Of a DNA stretch of 35,857 nt, positions 9,571 to 16,452 are shown one piece after another. The notes beneath the pieces were generated by a model that saw only the letters and a program-made list of their open reading frames with translations, ran no database searches and was not told the origin of the DNA. Where the stretch lies: positions 1 through 35,857 of the forward strand of contig JAIPJY010000065.1 of assembly GCA_021733925.1 (NCBI GenBank), in the 5' to 3' direction. This DNA comes from Prosthecobacter sp. Lineage in GTDB: Bacteria > Verrucomicrobiota > Verrucomicrobiia > Verrucomicrobiales > Verrucomicrobiaceae. The position numbers and the translations under genes are program-made. Every line of letters starts with the position of its first letter. Position 1 is the first letter of the stretch.

Positions 9571-11937
9571 ATGCTCACCCCGCTCGATTTGAAACTCTTC
9601 CGCGATCTCGGTCGCATGAAGGGCCAGATCGTGGCGGTGAGTCTCGTCATGGCCTGCGGGCTGGCCATGATGATCATGACCCGCAGCATCGTGCTCACAC
9701 TCGAAAGCACGCGGGATGCCTACTACCAGCGCTACCGTCTGGCGGATGTGTTTGCCTCACTGAAACGCGCGCCGCTGTCGCTGGCCGACCGCGTGGCGGA
9801 GATCCCCGGCGTGGCTGCGGTCGAAGCCCGGGTGGTGGTCGATGCCACGCTCGATCTCGTGGGCATGACGGAGCCCGCGACGGCGCATCTGGTGTCACTT
9901 CCCCAAGGGCGGCCGCAGACACTCAACCAGGTCTTCATCCGACTGGGCCGGCTGCCACAGCCCGATGAACGGCGGCAGGCCGTGGTCAGTGAATCCTTCG
10001 CGCTGGCCAACAAGCTGCAGATTGGCGACAGCCTGATCGCCATCATCAACGGGCACCGCGACTCAATCATCATCTGCGGCATCGGCCTCTCGCCTGAGTT
10101 CGTCTTCGAGGCGCGGCCCGGCCAAACCCTGCCGGACAACAAACGCTACGGTGTCTTCTGGATGAATTACGAGTCCATCGCCGTGCCCTACGACCTCGAC
10201 GGCGCATTCAACGATCTCTGCGTCGATCTTTCGCCGGGTGCACAGTCAGGGCCGGTGATGTCAGAAATTGACCGCCTGCTGCTCGGCTACGGCGCGCAGG
10301 GCGCCTACACCCGGCGCGAGCACAACAGCGCGCAACGCCTGGATGACGAACTGCGCGTCGTGCGTGCGCTGTCCGTGGCCTACCCCGTGGTGTTTCTCAG
10401 CGTGGCAGCCTTCATGGTAAATGCAGTGCTCGCGCGCTTGGTGCGTCTGCAGCGCGAGCAGATCGCCCAGCTCAAGGCCCTGGGCTATTCCTCCTGGCAG
10501 GTGGGCCGGCACTACCTGAACTATGCGCTGGTCATTGTCGTGCTGGGCACCCTGATCGGCGGCGTGGTGGGACGTTGGATGGGAGGCGCATTGGTAAGCA
10601 TCTACGATCTCTTTTTCCGCTTCCCCGCACTCAACTTCCGCATGGATTACAGCGCATTGGGCATTGCTCTGGTCGTCAGCACCGCAGCCTCATTCCTTGG
10701 CGTCTTCAGTGTCGTCTGGATGGCCGTCAAGCTCCCCCCAGCTGAGGCCATGCGGCCTGAACCACCCGCAGACTTCAAGCCCTCGATGCTTGAGCGCATG
10801 GGCCTCACCCGTGGCAGCAGTCCAGCACTGCGCATGGCCTTGAGAAACATCGAGCGTCGTCCCGTGCAGGCTCTGTTCACCGTCTTCGGTCTCGCCTTGG
10901 CCACGGGCCTGATGGTGCTGCCCGGCTCCATGGCAGACAGCATCGACTACATGCTGACCTATCAATGGAACGATGTGCAGCGGCAGGATGTCGTGGCGTT
11001 TTTCGCCGAGCCCAGTTCGGGCGATGCCCTGCACAATCTGGAGCAGCTGCCCGGCGTTCAGCGTGCCGAGCCCGTGCGTGCAGTGCAGGCTCGCATCCAC
11101 TACGGCCACCATTCACGCAAGCTCGCGGTGACAGGTCTGCCGCGTGATGCCGACCTGAACCGCCTGATGGATGCCGAACGTCGGCAGATCGTACTGCCGG
11201 AGGAAGGCATCGTGATGTCCGCCCAGTTGGGAAAGATCCTCGGCGCACGCATCGGCGATGTGGTTCAGGTCGAGGCCCTCGAGGGCCGGCGCGAAACCGT
11301 GGGCGTTCCCATCCGTGGTTTCATGGAAGACTTCGCCGGCATCTCCGCCTTCATGGACATCAATGCCCTGCATCGCCTCATGCGTGAAGGGGACACCGTC
11401 AGCGGAGCCTACATGACCGTGGATCAAAACCGCTGGAGCGACTTCATGCGTGCCGTGAAGGACACACCACGCATCGCCATCACACTGGTCAAACAGGACC
11501 AGCTCGACTCCTTCCGCAGCACCACCGGCCAGAGCATCGGCATCCTGCGCAAGCTCTACCTCGTGCTAGCCATCGTCGTCGCCTTTGGCGTGGTTTACAA
11601 CAGCGCCCGCATCGCCCTCTCAGAGCGCAGCCGTGACCTCGCCACCCTCCGCGTCGTCGGCTTCACCCAGCGCGAAATCGCCGGCGTTCTGCTCGGCGAG
11701 TTGCTGTTGCTCATCTCCACCGCCATCCCCGCCGGCCTCCTGTTCGGCAAAGGCCTCGCCACCTTCATCATTGCCAAGGTCAGCACCGAAACCATCCGCA
11801 TGCCCCTCGTCATCAGCCTGCACACCTACACCATGGCCGTCCTCGTCGTCGCCGCCGCCTCCTGCGCCTCCTTCCTCGTCGTCAGCCGCATGCTTCGTAA
11901 GCTGGACATGGTCGGCGTGCTAAAAGCCCGGGATTGA
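9571..11937 (+). CDS. FtsX/MacB-type ABC transporter permease, second of a tandem pair
   Basis: Also 788 residues and colinear with the preceding gene: first helix at about 19-43, FtsX domains at about 268-390 and 660-786, both ending in the same LKARD C terminus. By eye about 60% of the first 100 residues are identical, with the strongest conservation in the N-terminal helix region (MKGQ, LESTRDAYYQ) and the coupling segments. Same role as its neighbour: one half of an ABC export complex whose ATPase must be encoded elsewhere. The equal length without net indels points to a tandem duplication followed by divergence, probably into a heterodimeric pair. Starts ATG 17 bp after the upstream stop; no strong ribosome site was seen. 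Confidence 0.88.
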   Translation: MLTPLDLKLFRDLGRMKGQIVAVSLVMACGLAMMIMTRSIVLTLESTRDAYYQRYRLADVFASLKRAPLSLADRVAEIPGVAAVEARVVVDATLDLVGMTEPATAHLVSLPQGRPQTLNQVFIRLGRLPQPDERRQAVVSESFALANKLQIGDSLIAIINGHRDSIIICGIGLSPEFVFEARPGQTLPDNKRYGVFWMNYESIAVPYDLDGAFNDLCVDLSPGAQSGPVMSEIDRLLLGYGAQGAYTRREHNSAQRLDDELRVVRALSVAYPVVFLSVAAFMVNAVLARLVRLQREQIAQLKALGYSSWQVGRHYLNYALVIVVLGTLIGGVVGRWMGGALVSIYDLFFRFPALNFRMDYSALGIALVVSTAASFLGVFSVVWMAVKLPPAEAMRPEPPADFKPSMLERMGLTRGSSPALRMALRNIERRPVQALFTVFGLALATGLMVLPGSMADSIDYMLTYQWNDVQRQDVVAFFAEPSSGDALHNLEQLPGVQRAEPVRAVQARIHYGHHSRKLAVTGLPRDADLNRLMDAERRQIVLPEEGIVMSAQLGKILGARIGDVVQVEALEGRRETVGVPIRGFMEDFAGISAFMDINALHRLMREGDTVSGAYMTVDQNRWSDFMRAVKDTPRIAITLVKQDQLDSFRSTTGQSIGILRKLYLVLAIVVAFGVVYNSARIALSERSRDLATLRVVGFTQREIAGVLLGELLLLISTAIPAGLLFGKGLATFIIAKVSTETIRMPLVISLHTYTMAVLVVAAASCASFLVVSRMLRKLDMVGVLKARD

Positions 11938-12529
11938 GGGGACTTTTCCCCTTCAAGCGCCCTGTGGCGCACGCTGGCTCTGGATGGTAGGGATGCGCTG
12001 TGCGCGTCCGTGGAATCCTTCGCCCCAGCGTGGTCCCTTGCCTCATCGCATCCCCCTTTTGAAAAGCCCCGCCCCCAAGTGCACACATCCCGGCCTCACA
12101 CGCGCCTTCTGTCACCTGCCACATGGGTCAGAAAAGATCCGCCAGCCGTTTCCTAGGCCCAGCCTTCACCGGCTCAGAGACAGACCTGTTTTCAACCGGT
12201 CGCGATATCAGCTGTGAGGCGAGAGTTCATGCCGTGAAGGTAGGGCGGTTGGTACTCCCGCCGCCGTCGACCATCCCCAGGCCCCCTTTTCGGAACTCAC
12301 TTCCTGAATTCGCTATAGCCCTGCTCCCGGCTTTCGTAGCCTCGGCGTAGAAGGCAGCACGCCGCAAGCACCCATTCCTCCGCACGGCCCTGCGTCCTGG
12401 AGTCTTTTTCCGCTGTCAGGACCGCTAGGTTCACGCGCCTCCATCGGTCGAACGCATGCCTTAATTGACTATTCATTTTCAATGACTTACCTTTTGCCAT
12501 ATTGACATAACGCCCGGCATATTTCTTAT
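11938..12529. other. Gene-poor spacer with short inverted repeats
   Basis: I see no convincing gene here. Just after the permease stop, 11937-11954 can form a short GGGGA/TCCCC stem, a weak terminator candidate. Two 8-bp inverted repeats are interleaved: 11970-11977 with 12025-12032, and 11990-11997 with 12047-12054, a pseudoknot-like order. A GC-rich stretch around 12239-12275 also folds on itself. Intergenic repeat debris is the simplest explanation. Confidence 0.4.
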
Positions 12530-12646
12530 GATCTGAGCTATGCACAAATTGCCCAGGCAGCCCATTGCAGCAGCAAAGCGGTGGAGACCCGCATCTACCG
12601 GGCGCGGCAGATGCTCAGGAGCCTGCTAAAGGATTTAGACGTCTGA
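12530..12646 (+). pseudogene. C-terminal remnant of an ECF-type RNA polymerase sigma factor
   Basis: Thirty-eight codons reading from DLSYAQIAQAAHCSS through KAVETRIYRARQMLRSLL to a TGA stop match the region 4.2 helix-turn-helix of ECF sigma factors (LSYxEIA...S.KAVE.R.YRAR). The upstream sequence has an in-frame stop at 12503-12505 and no sigma region 2, so only the promoter -35-binding tail is left. It cannot act as a sigma factor. It lies just ahead of the metal-efflux operon, but a link to that operon's control is speculation. Confidence 0.6.
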
Positions 12647-12760
12647 GCTGATCTTGTGTCTGGGAGAGCGGTTCTTGGCAGCTTCAAGGGTTTCGCCCCG
12701 ATGGGGTGTTTGACTTAACGAAGGCAGATACACTGCTGAAATCACCAACACAAACATACC

Positions 12761-13084
12761 ATGAAAACGAAACTCATCCGCTCCGCCCTCCTCGGCCTGG
12801 CCGCACTCGGCACACTGGCCCTTGTCTCCTGCCAGGCTCCGGCTCACACGCCCACCAGCGCCGTGACCTGTTCCAAGTGCCACACCATCCACTTCAACGC
12901 CCCGGTCACCAGCGGCGCTGGAGCCGCTGGCGCGAAAAGCGGCTTCGTCACGCTGCGCCATGCCGATAGCATGTCCTGCTCGGATTGTGAAAACAAGGTC
13001 GTCGCCATGCTGAAGACCGGCAATCTCACCCAGCACGCCTGCAAGACCTGCGGCGGCACACTGCATCATTGCACCAGCCACTGA
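12761..13084 (+). CDS. Small Cys/His-rich lipoprotein at the head of the metal-efflux operon
   Basis: A 107-residue exported protein: lipoprotein signal peptide ending in LALVSC (lipid-accepting Cys24), then a short periplasmic part with seven more cysteines. Pairs occur at 37/40 (CSKCH), 73/76 (CSDC) and 94/97 (CKTC), plus Cys104 and a His-rich C terminus (LHHCTSH). I do not recognise a named family. The paired CxxC motifs suggest a soft-metal or zinc site; CSKCH also fits the c-type haem motif CxxCH, but the other pairs lack the following His. It lies ahead of a YHS-like lipoprotein and cusCBA-like genes, so a periplasmic metal-binding role in copper or silver handling is likely. Confidence 0.75.
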   Translation: MKTKLIRSALLGLAALGTLALVSCQAPAHTPTSAVTCSKCHTIHFNAPVTSGAGAAGAKSGFVTLRHADSMSCSDCENKVVAMLKTGNLTQHACKTCGGTLHHCTSH

Positions 13085-13102
13085 TCCCACGCCTTCACCG
13101 GG

Positions 13103-13130
13103 CCGCCGCCGGACTGACCGTCGGCGGTTT
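13103..13130 (+). terminator. Candidate stem-loop terminator between the two lipoprotein genes
   Basis: Positions 103-112 and 118-127 of this kilobase (13103-13112 and 13118-13127) form a 10-bp GC-rich stem with one mismatch and a 5-nt loop, followed by only three T residues. It could attenuate transcription between the first lipoprotein and the rest of the metal operon. The T tract is short, so termination efficiency is uncertain. Confidence 0.4.
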
Positions 13131-13282
13131 GGTGTTCAACACACTTTGAGACCCAAAGCAGGGTTATTCCCCATTGGCACCATCCGTACGCGTCATGCAC
13201 CAGTGCTGAAAGAACGACAGCCAGAGGACTTCCCGAACCCGAAGCATCTCTGCCAACCCAACAACAAGCCATCATTGCCTCC

Positions 13283-13516
13283 ATGAAAGCCATTCCCATA
13301 CTCCTCATCTGCCTCGGTCTCGTTTCCTGCGGCAAAACATCGAATGACGGCTCCTACCCGCTCACCACCTGCGTCGTCTCCGGTGAAAAACTCGATAGCA
13401 TGGGCGAGCCCCATGTCTTCACGCATGAGGGCACCGAGGTGCGTCTGTGCTGCAAATCGTGCCTGGATGACTTTAACAAAGAGCCCGCCAAATACATGGC
13501 GAAGCTGAAACCATGA
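13283..13516 (+). CDS. Small YHS-like metal-binding lipoprotein
   Basis: A 77-residue protein with a lipoprotein signal peptide (LGLVSC, lipid Cys16). The rest resembles a compact YHS-type metal-binding fold: TTCVVSGEKL (Cys30), then VFTHEGTEVRLCCKSCLDDF with Cys56, Cys57 and Cys60, then FNKEPAKYMAKL. Related small proteins commonly accompany Cus/Czc efflux genes. It probably binds a soft metal ion at the outer face of the inner membrane or inner face of the outer membrane and hands it to the efflux complex. It is followed within 8-60 bp, depending on the start used, by the TolC-type gene. Confidence 0.75.
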   Translation: MKAIPILLICLGLVSCGKTSNDGSYPLTTCVVSGEKLDSMGEPHVFTHEGTEVRLCCKSCLDDFNKEPAKYMAKLKP

Positions 13517-13559
13517 CCTATCAATGGTCTTGAAGGACGATGGTGGTGCCTCTTATGGC

Positions 13560-14945
13560 ATGGACTCGAATATGATGAAATTTCCCACACATGGCCGGGC
13601 GTCGGTGCGACTTGCTCGCATCGTCCTGGCAGCGGCCTGTGGCTTTTCAGCCGCCTGTGTTGGCATCAAAACGCCGGGTGAACGTGATTCAAGGGAGAGG
13701 GTGCAGAAGGTGCTGAGCAAGTATCGCCCGGCAGATGCAGCGCCCAGTCTGCCTGCACTGCGCAGCGGCGGTTCACCGGAAACTTTTGTTCGTCACGCCA
13801 TCTACAAGCATCCGCAGGTCGAGGCGGCGTATTACGAATGGCTGGCCTCGGTGGAAAAGATCACCCGTGAGCGCTCGCTGCCTGATCCACGGCTGACTTT
13901 CCAGGCAGACCTCACGCAGATCATCATGGCATTGATGCCGGGGCTGATGATGGATTTTCCGGGGCCGGGAAAACTCCGCGCGGCGGCCAATGCGGCCACG
14001 GCGGAGAGCGGGATGAAGTACTTCCAGTTTGAAACGGCGGTGCTGCAGGTGGCCTACAGTTTTAAGAAGGCGTGGTATGAGTTGCGGCTCGTGGATGAGC
14101 GCATCCGCGTGAACCAGGAGATGGTCACGCTGCTGCAAGACCTCGAAAAGCTCGCGCAATCACGCACAGAGGTGGGCAAGGGCACTTTGCAGGATCTGCT
14201 GCGCACGCAGATCGAGAAAGAGCGGCTGCAAACCGAGCTGACAAACTTGCGCGACTCAAGGCAGTGGTTCGCCATACAGTTCAAGGCAGCGCTCGGACTT
14301 GGTGCGGGTGATCCGACCCCGCCGCTGCCTCGGGCGCTGCAATCGTCACCGCTTTCCACCAGTGGCGACCGGATTCTCGCAACGGCGCTGGCGCGAAATC
14401 CGCGCCTGAAGGCCATGGAGGCCGATGTGCGACGTGCGGAGGCCGCCATCACGCAGGCGCAGCGTACACGCATCCCTGATTTCGCGCTGGGAGTGATGGC
14501 CGATGTCAAGGCGTCTCCCGTCATGGTGCGTCCCTTGGGCGGCATGACGCTGCCCATTTGGCGCGACAAGATCGCGGCGGAGATCGCAGGCGCTCGCCAT
14601 TTGGAAGGCGCATCGAAAGCCCGTCTCTCCAACGAACGTCTCACGCTGACCGTGGAGGTGGCGATGAAGAGCTACCAGTATCGCGAAAGCACCCGGCTGC
14701 TGGCACTGCTGCAAAACAGCCTTCTGCCGAAGGCGAAGCAGTCGCTCGACGTTGCGCGCTCGGGCTATTCCACCGGCGGGACGGATTTCATCAACCTGAT
14801 CGATGCCCAGCGCACGCTGCTGGAGTTCCGCCTGGCCGAGGTGGAGGCACGCATCAAGCGCGAGCTGGCGCTGGCCGATCTGTCACTGCAAGTCATGGGC
14901 GTGCCGCCGCCGGGCGCTCCTTTTCTCGATCCATCCAGGAGGTAA
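13560..14945 (+). CDS. TolC-family outer membrane efflux lipoprotein (CusC-like)
   Basis: Outer membrane channel component of a tripartite metal pump. The ATG at 13560 is chosen because a lipoprotein-like signal follows (RIVLAAACGFSAAC); an in-frame ATG at 13524 would add 12 poorly fitting residues, and ATGs at 13572/13575 are also possible. The mature part has the two helical repeats of outer membrane efflux proteins: AIYKHPQVEAAYYEW near the N terminus and ALARNPRLKAMEADVRRAEA at mid-protein, then long coiled-coil helices, with SGYSTGGTDFINLIDAQRTLLEF near the end as in CusC/CzcC. A strong ribosome site for the next gene overlaps its stop codon, showing tight coupling within the operon. Confidence 0.85.
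   Translation: MDSNMMKFPTHGRASVRLARIVLAAACGFSAACVGIKTPGERDSRERVQKVLSKYRPADAAPSLPALRSGGSPETFVRHAIYKHPQVEAAYYEWLASVEKITRERSLPDPRLTFQADLTQIIMALMPGLMMDFPGPGKLRAAANAATAESGMKYFQFETAVLQVAYSFKKAWYELRLVDERIRVNQEMVTLLQDLEKLAQSRTEVGKGTLQDLLRTQIEKERLQTELTNLRDSRQWFAIQFKAALGLGAGDPTPPLPRALQSSPLSTSGDRILATALARNPRLKAMEADVRRAEAAITQAQRTRIPDFALGVMADVKASPVMVRPLGGMTLPIWRDKIAAEIAGARHLEGASKARLSNERLTLTVEVAMKSYQYRESTRLLALLQNSLLPKAKQSLDVARSGYSTGGTDFINLIDAQRTLLEFRLAEVEARIKRELALADLSLQVMGVPPPGAPFLDPSRR
14937..14943 (+). promoter_or_regulatory. Strong Shine-Dalgarno site that fixes the adaptor start
   Basis: AGGAGGT lies 6 nt before the ATG at 14950 and overlaps the stop codon of the TolC-type gene. It supports ATG 14950, followed by a clean lipoprotein signal, over any upstream in-frame start. 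Confidence 0.8.
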
Positions 14946-14949
14946 CAAC

Positions 14950-16452
14950 ATGTCCGCTTCATCCATCCATCGCATCCTGCTCGCCAGCATCGCGGCGGCT
15001 CTCGTGTTTGTCAGTTTGAGTTGCGATGACGCCGGAGCGCCCGCTCCCGCCGGTCAGGTCTGGACCTGCTCCATGCATCCGCAGGTGCGGCTGCCAAAGT
15101 CCGGCAAGTGCCCAATCTGCGAGATGCCTCTGATCCTCACCAAAGCCACGACAGCAACGCCGAAGAAAGAAGGTCAGGCAGCCCAGGAGCCGGAGGCCAT
15201 GCTCACGCTTTCCAAACACGCCCGAGCCATGGCCAGCGTGGAAACCGTGCCCGTGCAGCGCCGCCAGATCACGCATGAAATTCGCGCGGTCGGCAAGGTG
15301 CAGTACAACGAATCCGCGCTCGCCGTGATCAACAGCCGCGTCGAGGGCTACATCGAAAAGCTCTACGTGGACTTCACCGGAGTGCAGGTGAAGAAGGGCG
15401 ACCATCTGGTGGAAATCTACAGCCCTGACCTCGTCCTTGCGCAGAAGGAACTGCTCGTCGGCCTCGAAGGTCCGGCCAACAACGCCTTGATTGAGGCATC
15501 GAAGCTGAAACTGCTGCGCTGGGGCCTGACGCAGGAGCAGGTGGACGATCTGGTGCAGAAGCGCAAGGTCAGCGAACGCGTCACCTTGTTCTCGCCCATC
15601 AACGGCACCGTCACCGAGCGCATGGCCGTGCAGCAGGCCATGGTGAAAAGCGGCGAGATGCTCTACAAGCTCGCGAACCTGGAGTCCCTGTGGGTCTATC
15701 TCGACATCTACGAGTCCGAGCTGGGCTGGGTGCAGCAGGGGCAGACCGTGACGATTCAAGCGGAGGCTTATCCCAGCGAGTCGTTCACCGGCCGCATCTG
15801 GTTCATCAATCCCGTGCTCACGGAAGAAAGCCGCACGGTCAAAGTGCTCGTGAACATTGCCAACACCGATCAAAAGCTGAAGCCCGGCATGTTTGTCAGC
15901 GCCACCATCCGCGTGCCGGTGCTGGCGAGTGGCAAAGCCGCGCCGACGGGCCTCGGCGGCCAGTTCACTTGCACGATGCACCCGCAGGTGTTGCAGGCCC
16001 AGGCCGGTGCTTGTCCGCGCTGCGGCATGGACTTGGTCGTGATCCACGGTGGCAAAACCAAACCCACGGATGCCGATCTCAGCGTGCTGGCCGTGCCCAT
16101 CGCCGCCGTGCTGGACAGCGGTGTGCGCAAGCTCGTGTATGTGGAGCATTCTCAAGGTGAGTTCATGCCTATGGAGGTGAAGCTCGGCCCACGCGCCGGT
16201 GACTATTACTCCGTGCTCGCCGGTCTGAAGGAAGGCGAGAAGGTGGCGGTGCGCGGCAATTTCCTGCTCGACAGCCAGTTTCAAATTCAGGGACTGCCCA
16301 GCTTGTTTTACGCGAAAGGCCAGGCTCCCGCCGCAGGGCATCAGCAGCATGGTGGTGCCACCGCGCCGAAACCCGCTGCCGCACCTGCCACAGCCACAGG
16401 CCATGAAGGTCACGCAGCTTCGAAGCTCACCGAACCCAAGCCAAAGCCATGA
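14950..16452 (+). CDS. cusB: CusB-like RND efflux adaptor with two heavy-metal-binding modules
   Basis: Periplasmic membrane-fusion protein of 500 residues linking the RND pump to the outer membrane channel. It has a lipoprotein signal (SLSC, lipid Cys25). Heavy-metal-binding modules with the pattern CxMHPQV...CPxCxMxL occur twice: residues 38-62 and 339-363. The barrel-sandwich and hairpin region spans about 110-245 and the beta-barrel about 246-325. The second module sits between the beta-barrel and the membrane-proximal domain. The C terminus (460-500) is Pro/Ala-rich with several histidines (GHQQHGG, GHEGH). The mix of Met, His and Cys fits Cu(I)/Ag(I). Its stop overlaps the start of the pump gene by 4 bp (ATGA). 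Confidence 0.9.
   Translation: MSASSIHRILLASIAAALVFVSLSCDDAGAPAPAGQVWTCSMHPQVRLPKSGKCPICEMPLILTKATTATPKKEGQAAQEPEAMLTLSKHARAMASVETVPVQRRQITHEIRAVGKVQYNESALAVINSRVEGYIEKLYVDFTGVQVKKGDHLVEIYSPDLVLAQKELLVGLEGPANNALIEASKLKLLRWGLTQEQVDDLVQKRKVSERVTLFSPINGTVTERMAVQQAMVKSGEMLYKLANLESLWVYLDIYESELGWVQQGQTVTIQAEAYPSESFTGRIWFINPVLTEESRTVKVLVNIANTDQKLKPGMFVSATIRVPVLASGKAAPTGLGGQFTCTMHPQVLQAQAGACPRCGMDLVVIHGGKTKPTDADLSVLAVPIAAVLDSGVRKLVYVEHSQGEFMPMEVKLGPRAGDYYSVLAGLKEGEKVAVRGNFLLDSQFQIQGLPSLFYAKGQAPAAGHQQHGGATAPKPAAAPATATGHEGHAASKLTEPKPKP

Noticed and set aside
14959-16413. 484-residue minus-strand frame opposite the CusB-like gene
   Set aside because: Antisense shadow, composition dominated by His and Leu, no family resemblance.
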